Shown here piece after piece: positions 6,534 to 10,588 of a stretch of DNA of 10,588 nucleotides. The stretch comes from an uncultured Oscillospiraceae bacterium. GTDB lineage: Bacteria; Bacillota; Clostridia; Oscillospirales; Oscillospiraceae. Position 1 is the stretch's first letter, and every line of letters starts with the position of its first letter. The stretch spans positions 39,707 through 50,294 of the forward strand of contig CAQCFX010000008.1 of NCBI GenBank assembly GCA_948766235.1. Reading direction: 5' to 3'. The notes under the pieces are model-generated. The model was not told the origin of the DNA and ran no database searches. It saw nothing but the letters and a program-made list of their open reading frames with translations. The translations under genes were made by a program, and so were the position numbers.

Positions 6534-6561
6534 TTGCGATTTTCCAATTTAACGCTATAAT
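6534..6561 (+). promoter_or_regulatory. Sigma-A promoter of the VTT-domain gene
   Basis: The -35 TTGCGA (6534-6539, 4 of 6) and a perfect -10 TATAAT (6556-6561) are 16 bp apart, within an AT-rich island (about 6495-6570) that stands out from the GC-rich coding DNA. Start of transcription is expected near 6568, about 33 nt before the ATG. Confidence 0.7.
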
Positions 6562-6600
6562 AGCCATAGACTTTAGACGCTGCGGAAGGCAGGGGCTGTT

Positions 6601-7281
6601 ATGGAAAACAAATCGCTGAAAATACTGCTCTGGGTGCTCACCGCCGCCATTTTGGGCGGCAGCGTGTGGGCGCTGTACGCCACCGGGTTTTTCGAGGCCG
6701 CGGGCTCCCAGGAAAAGCTGGGCGCGTATATCGCCCGCTGCGCCCCCTGGTCCCACCTGGCCTATTTCGGAATCCAGCTGGCCTCGGTGGTCATCGCCCC
6801 CATTCCCAGCAACATCACCGCCGCCGCGGGGGCGTACCTGTTCGGGCTGTGGCCCTCCTTCCTGCTCACCTGGGGGGCGGTGACAATGGGCTCCGCCATT
6901 GTGTTCGCCCTGGCCCGGGCCCTGGGGCAGAAGTTCGTGGGGCAGTTCGTCAGCGACAAGCTGTCGGAGAAGTACCTGGACGTGATTCGCCGGAAGCGGG
7001 ACGTGTTTTTAGCCCTGGCCTTCCTGTTTCCCTTTTTCCCGGACGACATTCTGTGTATTTTAGCGGGGGTGACCGACATCTCCTTCAAACGGTTTTTCCT
7101 GCTGGTGGTGCTGGCCCGGCCCTGGGGGCTGCTGGTGTCCTGCATGGTGGGCAGCGCCACCCTGGCCATTCCCTGGTGGGGCATGGTTTTGCTGGGGCTG
7201 GGCGGGCTGGCGGTGTTCCTGCTGGCCATGAAGTATGGGGACAAAATCGAGGACGCCGTCATGGAACGGCTGAGCAAATAA
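6601..7281 (+). CDS. TVP38/TMEM64 family (VTT domain) membrane protein
   Basis: The 226-residue, very hydrophobic protein has an N-terminal membrane helix (about 7-28), further segments at about 55-105, 136-157, 164-185 and a last one at about 192-210. Family motifs are visible: APIPSNITAAAGAYLFG (66-82), a Gly-rich segment ending in ALARALG (103-109), FLFPFFPDDILCILAGVTDI (141-160) and the ARP of LVVLARPWG (168-176). Relatives of this DedA/VTT superfamily include lipid scramblase-like or small-solute membrane proteins; the substrate is not determined for most bacterial members. It appears monocistronic, with its own promoter and a hairpin directly after the stop. The ribosome binding site (AAGGCAGGGG) is imperfect. 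The family call is firm; the function is not. Confidence 0.92.
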   Translation: MENKSLKILLWVLTAAILGGSVWALYATGFFEAAGSQEKLGAYIARCAPWSHLAYFGIQLASVVIAPIPSNITAAAGAYLFGLWPSFLLTWGAVTMGSAIVFALARALGQKFVGQFVSDKLSEKYLDVIRRKRDVFLALAFLFPFFPDDILCILAGVTDISFKRFFLLVVLARPWGLLVSCMVGSATLAIPWWGMVLLGLGGLAVFLLAMKYGDKIEDAVMERLSK

Positions 7282-7284
7282 AGT

Positions 7285-7325
7285 ACGGGCCGCTGCGGCT
7301 TGCAGCGGCCCGTCTCTTATTTTTT
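7285..7325. terminator. Bidirectional terminator between convergent genes
   Basis: ACGGGCCGCTGC (7285-7296) pairs perfectly with GCAGCGGCCCGT (7302-7313), a 12-bp stem with loop GGCTT. On the plus strand it is followed by CTCTTATTTTTT, which overlaps the end of the opposing gene; on the minus strand it is followed by ACTTTATTTGC. It lies just after the VTT stop (7279-7281) and just after the minus-strand stop (7317-7319). Confidence 0.85.
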
Positions 7326-8063
7326 GTTGCGCACAAACACCTGGGTGCCCTGGAACTTGGCGTTGTGCCGCTCGTCAATCTCAAAGCCGTCCAAGGCGGC
7401 GATGAACCGGGAAAGCTTGGCGTAGCCATAGTTTCGGGCGTCGAAGTCGGGCTGCTTTTTAATCAGCAGGGTGCCCAGGTCCCCCAGGTAGGCGTAGCCG
7501 TCCTCGTCGGCCAGGTCCTCGATGGACTGGGCGATGAGGTCCTTGACGGACAGGGCGGGGGACTCCGCCGGGGGCGCGGCCTTTTTCTTCGCGCTCTTGC
7601 CCGCGGGGGCGGGGGCCTCCGGCTCGGCGGTCTTGAGGGATTCAATGTATACAAACTTGTCACAGGCCACGATAAAGGGCTTGGGGGTCTTTTTCTCCCC
7701 CATGCCGTATACCTTCATGCCCGCCTCCCGCAGGCGGGTGGCCAGACGGGTGAAGTCGCTGTCGCTGCTCACCAGCACAAAGCCGCCGCAGTTGCCGGAG
7801 TAGAGGATATCCATGGCGTCGATAATCATGGCCGAGTCGGTGGCGTTTTTGCCGGTGGTATAGCTGTACTGCTGGAAGGGGGTGATGGCGTGCTCCAGCA
7901 GCAGGGGCTTCCAGCTGCCCATGTTGGGGGCGGTCCAGTCGCCGTAAATGCGCTTAATGGTGGCCGCGCCGTACACCGCCACCTCCGCCATAATCTCCCG
8001 CAGGGCGGTGCGGGGTGCGTTGTCCGCGTCGATGAGGACGGCTAAGCGCAGTTCGTTTTCCAT
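7317..8063 (-). CDS. NYN-domain (PIN-like) RNase with probable OST-HTH/LOTUS domain
   Basis: The product has 248 residues. Residues about 5-141 form a NYN domain of the LabA/MARF1 type: LAVLIDADNAP with Asp12 and Asp14, then KNATDSAMIIDAMDILY with Asp76 and Asp82, and FVLVSSDSDFTRLATRLREA with Asp101 and Asp103. These acidic residues are the expected metal-binding nuclease site. A low-complexity Ala/Pro/Lys linker (about 145-169) leads to a C-terminal domain (about 170-248) with LIAQSIEDLADEDGYAYLGD, DARNYGYAKLSRFIAAL and FEIDERH, the pattern of OST-HTH/LOTUS RNA-binding domains. The protein is probably a cytoplasmic RNA-processing or RNA-decay enzyme; the target is unknown. AAGGAGCA precedes the ATG. 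It is convergent with the VTT gene and divergent from the sigma-factor unit. Confidence 0.87.
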   Translation of the reverse strand: MENELRLAVLIDADNAPRTALREIMAEVAVYGAATIKRIYGDWTAPNMGSWKPLLLEHAITPFQQYSYTTGKNATDSAMIIDAMDILYSGNCGGFVLVSSDSDFTRLATRLREAGMKVYGMGEKKTPKPFIVACDKFVYIESLKTAEPEAPAPAGKSAKKKAAPPAESPALSVKDLIAQSIEDLADEDGYAYLGDLGTLLIKKQPDFDARNYGYAKLSRFIAALDGFEIDERHNAKFQGTQVFVRNKK

Positions 8064-8100
8064 GCCGGGTGCTCCTTTTTGCCGCGTTGCGCGGATGATG

Positions 8101-8113
8101 GATATAGTATATC
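8101..8113. promoter_or_regulatory. 13-bp palindrome in the divergent regulatory region
   Basis: GATATAGTATATC is a perfect inverted repeat of GATATA around a central G. It overlaps the tentative -10 of the NYN gene and could be an operator, but AT-rich palindromes of this size can arise by chance. Confidence 0.3.
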
Positions 8114-8116
8114 ATA
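8106..8116 (-). promoter_or_regulatory. Tentative -10 region of the NYN gene
   Basis: Read on the minus strand, TATGAT (plus 8111-8116) and the overlapping TATACT (plus 8106-8111) are good -10 hexamers about 40 nt before the start codon. No convincing -35 lies at 16-18 bp, so this rests on the -10 and on position alone. Confidence 0.3.
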
Positions 8117-8157
8117 GGCGGGGGCGAAAGGCCAGAGTAAAAATATTTTCTTTTTCC

Positions 8158-8183
8158 GCAACAATCGGCGGGGCCAGAGCGTG
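8158..8183 (+). promoter_or_regulatory. Candidate ECF-type promoter of the sigma-factor unit
   Basis: GCAACA (8158-8163) supplies the AAC core of an ECF -35, and CGTG (8180-8183) supplies the CGT of the -10, with 17 bases between AAC and CGT, the usual spacing. An A/T-rich tract (8139-8157) lies directly upstream like an UP element. No good sigma-A promoter is visible, so autoregulation by the encoded sigma factor is plausible. Confidence 0.42.
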
Positions 8184-8197
8184 TGATAAGTGAAGGG

Positions 8198-8233
8198 ACC
8201 TCTCCGCGGCCCCCCTTCAGGCCGCGGGGAGGT
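8198..8233 (+). promoter_or_regulatory. 14-bp hairpin in the 5' UTR of the sigma-factor gene
   Basis: ACCTCTCCGCGGCC (8198-8211) pairs with GGCCGCGGGGAGGT (8220-8233) over 14 bp with one G-U pair and an 8-base loop (CCCCTTCA). No T-run follows, so it is not a standard terminator. It ends two bases before the ribosome binding site and would lie near the very 5' end of an mRNA started at the candidate promoter. Confidence 0.7.
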
Positions 8234-8235
8234 GA

Positions 8236-8243
8236 AAGGAGGG
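8236..8243 (+). promoter_or_regulatory. Shine-Dalgarno sequence that fixes the ECF sigma start
   Basis: AAAGGAGG is correctly placed for ATG 8249. An in-frame ATG at 8183 would run coding sequence through the hairpin and add a Pro/Arg/Gly-rich stretch unlike any sigma factor, so it is rejected. Confidence 0.8.
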
Positions 8244-8248
8244 ATAGA

Positions 8249-8743
8249 ATGGATTACTCCAACCGGTTGGAAGAATTGGTAAACAAGTACGAAAACACCC
8301 TGTTCCGGGCGGCCCTGGCCATTTTAGGGGACGCGCAGGAGGCGGAGGACGCGGTGCAGGAGACCTTCCTGCGCTACCTGGAAAAGCGCCCGGAGCTGCG
8401 GGACAGGGAGCATGAAAAGGCTTGGCTGCTGAAAGTGACGGCCAACCACTGCAAAAGCGTCCTGCGCCGGCGCAAGCGGCGATCGGAGGTGGAGCTGCTG
8501 GACGTGTACCCCGCCCCGGACCGGGAGAGCCGGGAGCTGGTGGAGGCCATTCTGGCCCTGAGCCCCAACCAGCGCTGGGCGGTGCATCTGCACTACTACG
8601 AGGGGTATTCCACCGACGAAATCGCGTCCATTCTGGGTCAGCGGCCCGGGACGGTGCGCTCCCACCTGAGCAGGGCGCGGAAGGCCCTTAAAATCTATCT
8701 GACTGACAACGAAAAGGAGGATTGTTGTGAAACAATACAATGA
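8249..8743 (+). CDS. ECF-family RNA polymerase sigma factor
   Basis: The product has 164 residues, normal for an extracytoplasmic-function sigma factor. Region 2 covers about residues 8-78: the core-binding LFRAALAILGDAQEAEDAVQ and ETFLRYLEK, then HEKAWLLKVTANHCKSVLRR. After a short linker, region 4 covers about 96-150: ILALSPNQRWAVHLHYYEGY followed by the helix-turn-helix STDEIASILGQRPGTVRSHL and SRARKALKIYL. It directs RNA polymerase to a small regulon, normally in response to an envelope signal. Its stop overlaps the next gene by 17 bases; that gene encodes a single-pass membrane protein with the layout of an anti-sigma factor. A candidate ECF-type promoter suggests autoregulation. The start at ATG 8249 follows AAAGGAGG. 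Confidence 0.93.
   Translation: MDYSNRLEELVNKYENTLFRAALAILGDAQEAEDAVQETFLRYLEKRPELRDREHEKAWLLKVTANHCKSVLRRRKRRSEVELLDVYPAPDRESRELVEAILALSPNQRWAVHLHYYEGYSTDEIASILGQRPGTVRSHLSRARKALKIYLTDNEKEDCCETIQ
8712..8720 (+). promoter_or_regulatory. Shine-Dalgarno sequence that fixes a GTG start
   Basis: AAAAGGAGG, inside the end of the sigma gene, lies 6 bases before GTG 8727. The next in-frame ATG (8748) would be too far away, so the GTG is the start. Confidence 0.8.
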
Positions 8744-9590
8744 GTATATGGACGGTATTCAGGCGTCCGACACCCTCCACCGGCGGCTGCTGAACCTGGA
8801 AGCGCCCAAGCGCCGCCCGCTGGGACTGGCCCGCGCGGGGCTGATTGCGGCCTGCCTGTGTTTCGCGTTAGTGGGGACGGCAATGGCCGGGATTGTAGGT
8901 GGGTGGATCAGGGTGTCCAACGTGGATTTCTATCCAAACACCAACGTGAACGGCACGGAGAGCTCTTACTCCACGGTGGAAATCAGGTCGGACGGTACGG
9001 TTTATATCCCCTTTGAGCGCTTCTCCCAGGAGGCCCAGGAGTTTGCCCACTCTTTCACGTATCTGCCCCAGTACAAGAGCTTCGATTCCTGGGATGAGGT
9101 GGAGCAGTTTCTGGGCGTAAGCATCGCCCACAACCCGGTGCTGGACCAAATGGAAATCTTTCCAAATCAGGTGGAGGACCGCCAGTACGGGACCAAAACG
9201 GACGAGGCCAATTTCATTGTGCAGTTCGATGGACGCATGGATGCCCCCACCATCAGAACATCCGCCATCTACCGGCTTGAAGCGGAAGATAACGTCAGTT
9301 TTCGCCTGATTGTCTCCGGAACAATCACAACCCAGAGCCTGGGTACTGAGGAAAGAATCTCTGGACACACATTCAACGATACGCAGCAGCCGGTGACGGA
9401 AACCTATGTCACCCCAAGCGGCCTGCAAGCGGTCATCTCCACCGCCCGCCTGCTTGACGACGGACATTCGCTGGTCTGCAATACCTCTTTTCAGCTAAAC
9501 GGCGCTTATTTTACGCTGCTTGCCTTTGAATCTGAGAATCCGGACCAAGTGGTGCCCGCCATTAAGAAAGTTTTGGACGCCTATTCATGA
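8727..9590 (+). CDS. Single-pass membrane protein, probable anti-sigma/sensor partner of the ECF factor
   Basis: The 287-residue protein starts at GTG and overlaps the sigma gene by 17 bases, a hallmark of sigma/anti-sigma pairs. The N-terminal ~33 residues (KQYNEYMDGIQASDTLHRRL and a Lys/Arg-rich end) are cytoplasmic. One membrane helix lies at about 35-58. The remaining ~228 residues are outside the cell and rich in Ser/Thr, Asn and beta-type segments, for example EIRSDGTVYIPFERF, SFRLIVSGTITTQSLG and VTPSGLQAVIST, ending FESENPDQVVPAIKKVLDAY. There is no His-x3-Cys-x2-Cys zinc anti-sigma motif. The ending recalls DUF4367-type extracellular domains of clostridial membrane proteins, but I do not firmly recognise the domain. 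From about 8900 on the DNA is less GC-rich than its neighbours. The anti-sigma role is inferred from context. Confidence 0.75.
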   Translation: MKQYNEYMDGIQASDTLHRRLLNLEAPKRRPLGLARAGLIAACLCFALVGTAMAGIVGGWIRVSNVDFYPNTNVNGTESSYSTVEIRSDGTVYIPFERFSQEAQEFAHSFTYLPQYKSFDSWDEVEQFLGVSIAHNPVLDQMEIFPNQVEDRQYGTKTDEANFIVQFDGRMDAPTIRTSAIYRLEAEDNVSFRLIVSGTITTQSLGTEERISGHTFNDTQQPVTETYVTPSGLQAVISTARLLDDGHSLVCNTSFQLNGAYFTLLAFESENPDQVVPAIKKVLDAYS

Positions 9591-9600
9591 TGGTTAAGTA

Positions 9601-9618
9601 ACACAAAGCGATTTGTGT
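9601..9618 (+). other. Small hairpin with GCGA tetraloop after the anti-sigma gene
   Basis: ACACAAA (9601-9607) pairs perfectly with TTTGTGT (9612-9618) around GCGA, a GNRA-type loop. It lies 10 bases after the stop and about 10 bases before the terminator stem, and has no T-run of its own. Confidence 0.5.
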
Positions 9619-9627
9619 GCGGATATA

Positions 9628-9661
9628 AAAAAGGAAGACTGCCTCGGCAGTCTTCCTTTTT
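9628..9661. terminator. Bidirectional intrinsic terminator
   Basis: GGAAGACTGC (9633-9642) pairs with GCAGTCTTCC (9647-9656) around CTCG, flanked by AAAAA on the left and TTTTT on the right so the arms extend further. It acts for the sigma unit on the plus strand and, with its T-run read from the A side, for the convergent minus-strand gene ending at 9678. Confidence 0.93.
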
Positions 9662-9677
9662 GCTTCCACCCTCTGGG

Positions 9678-10588
9678 TTAAGAGGCGATGGAGCTGTTAT
9701 ACAGGTCGATGCAGTCGGACAGCACCTCGTTGACAAAAAGGAGGCTGCCCAGGTAAACCCGGCCAGGTTCGCTGACCAGGGTCTGCTGCTCTACCTGGCC
9801 GATCATCCGCTCCAACGCGCTGGCCATGCGGTCCAGCTGGGTGCCGATGTGGTACGCGCCGTCGGCGGTCATGGACTCGGACATGAGCTGGTTGTTGTCC
9901 TCCGCGGCGGTCTTATAGGCGGCGATGGTGTCCAGCAGCTCCTGGTACAAAGGCCGGATGGGCGCCAGGTCCAGCTCCAGCAGGTTATAGTCGTCCACCT
10001 CCTGGGCGTAGCACTCCGCCGTAATCTTCTTCACCACGGTGATGGAGTGGCTGAAGCCGTAGGCCAGCAGGCGGCCGTCGTCCTGCATCCGCTGCTCGTC
10101 CGCCTCCACCCGCTGGAGGCTGCGCAGCTCCACCGCGTCCATGTACTGGAAGGCCAGGTCCTCAAAAAGGGCGGCGTTGGCCTGGATGACCTTGTGGTAC
10201 TCCTTGGGTCCGGCGTACTGGTCGGCGGCGTAGTCGTAGTCGCGGTAGATGGTGGAGAAGGTGTCCATCAGCGCCCGCATGGGGTCCAGAATTTCCAGGG
10301 TGAGGGCGTCCAGCTCCTCAAAGGCGGGCTCCAGCGACGCCACATACTCGGCGTCCTCCAGCAGGTCGGTGTTATAGGGGGAGATGTCGTACTTGTAGGT
10401 GTACTGGGTGTCGGTGCGCAGGGCGAACTCGTCGGCGTACTCCACCACCTCATAGTAGCTGTACAGGGTGTCCAGCACGTCCACAATCTTGTTGTTCATC
10501 TCCACGTAGACATTGTACTTGATTTTGTCCACCACTTCCGGGTCCAGGGACTCCTCCGGCTCGTCGGGAGTGGGGGTGGGGGTGGGCG
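9678..10588 (-). CDS. Exported helical protein, DUF3829-like, N terminus beyond window
   Basis: The frame runs open to the right edge; 302 residues are visible. A GTG at 10533-10535 is internal, because upstream codons continue in frame as PTPTPTPDEPEESLDPE. A Pro-Thr and acidic linker of this kind typically follows the signal peptide of Gram-positive lipoproteins or cell-wall proteins, so the protein is probably exported with its signal sequence outside the window. The visible body is acidic, Tyr-rich and almost entirely helical: KIKYNVYVEMNNKIVDVL, then a Tyr/Asp-rich stretch, a central AAQ/AANAALFEDLAF-type helix and a final helix with QLDRMASALERMIGQVEQQ. The pattern of an N-terminal Asn-x-Tyr-Val/Ile segment, Tyr-Asp repeats and four or more long helices recalls DUF3829 lipoproteins; I hold this only loosely. 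The stop is TAA at 9678-9680, close to the shared terminator. Confidence 0.7.
   Translation of the reverse strand, partial: PTPTPTPDEPEESLDPEVVDKIKYNVYVEMNNKIVDVLDTLYSYYEVVEYADEFALRTDTQYTYKYDISPYNTDLLEDAEYVASLEPAFEELDALTLEILDPMRALMDTFSTIYRDYDYAADQYAGPKEYHKVIQANAALFEDLAFQYMDAVELRSLQRVEADEQRMQDDGRLLAYGFSHSITVVKKITAECYAQEVDDYNLLELDLAPIRPLYQELLDTIAAYKTAAEDNNQLMSESMTADGAYHIGTQLDRMASALERMIGQVEQQTLVSEPGRVYLGSLLFVNEVLSDCIDLYNSSIAS

Noticed and set aside
6666..8045. A 459-codon plus-strand open frame running across the VTT gene and opposite the NYN gene
   Set aside because: It crosses the strong terminator at 7285-7313, uses the wrong frame of the VTT gene and is Gly/Val/Ala-biased without domains. 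The two real genes explain the region.
8082..8094. CCGCG-TTG-CGCGG inverted repeat upstream of the NYN gene
   Set aside because: A 5-bp GC stem with a 3-base loop is common by chance in GC-rich DNA and no T-run follows.
8183..8248. An upstream ATG extending the ECF sigma frame by 22 codons
   Set aside because: The extra residues are Pro/Arg/Gly-rich, cover the hairpin and overlap the candidate promoter, and a strong ribosome binding site serves ATG 8249.
10536..10588. Short GTGGGG-type tandem repeat at the right edge
   Set aside because: It is simply the codons for the Pro-Thr linker of the minus-strand exported protein, not a separate repeat element.
1..10588. CRISPR arrays, tRNA or rRNA genes, insertion sequences, attachment sites or phage genes
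   Set aside because: No repeated spaced units, cloverleaf-like genes, transposase motifs or terminal inverted repeats were seen in the window.

Overview
The window is GC-rich, densely coded chromosomal DNA with strong AAGGAGG-type ribosome binding sites, consensus sigma-A promoters and an rpsF-ssb-rpsR cluster. Together with an ECF sigma/membrane-partner pair and the protein flavours, this points to a Gram-positive gut clostridium of the Oscillospiraceae type (Flavonifractor/Lawsonibacter-like). That placement is an inference; there is no rRNA in the window to confirm it.

Layout. (a) 1-3360, plus strand: the end of an upstream gene (probably a MoxR AAA ATPase), a DUF58 membrane protein and a large membrane-anchored transglutaminase-like protein, tightly packed or overlapping as one operon. 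(b) 3334-4582: the rpsF-ssb-rpsR operon (ribosomal S6, single-stranded DNA-binding protein, ribosomal S18). Its perfect-consensus promoter lies inside the last codons of the transglutaminase gene. It has a structured leader and a strong intrinsic terminator. (c) 4644-6461: a two-gene unit of unknown role, an exported protein with EreA/ChaN/TraB-like motifs followed by a protein resembling the uracil-DNA-glycosylase superfamily. (d) 6534-7313: a TVP38/TMEM64 (VTT) membrane protein with its own promoter and a terminator shared with the convergent next gene. (e) 7317-8063, minus strand: a NYN (PIN-like) nuclease with a probable C-terminal OST-HTH/LOTUS domain. (f) 8158-9661: divergently from it, an ECF sigma factor overlapping a single-pass membrane protein that is probably its anti-sigma/sensor, with a candidate ECF-type autoregulated promoter, a 14-bp 5' hairpin and a bidirectional terminator. 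(g) 9678-10588, minus strand: the C-terminal part of an exported helical protein with a Pro-Thr linker, DUF3829-like, cut by the window edge.

Most of this is recognisable core or common accessory content. I found no defence island, CRISPR array, transposon, phage gene, tRNA or rRNA. No gene-free stretch exceeds 300 bases; the longest, 8064-8248, holds the divergent regulatory region. The less explained parts are the exported EreA/ChaN-like protein with its UDG-like partner, the ECF sigma unit with its 5' hairpin and unfamiliar extracellular domain, and the rpsF leader, where a hairpin arm can alternatively pair with the Shine-Dalgarno sequence. None of these proves a new system; they are the best leads.
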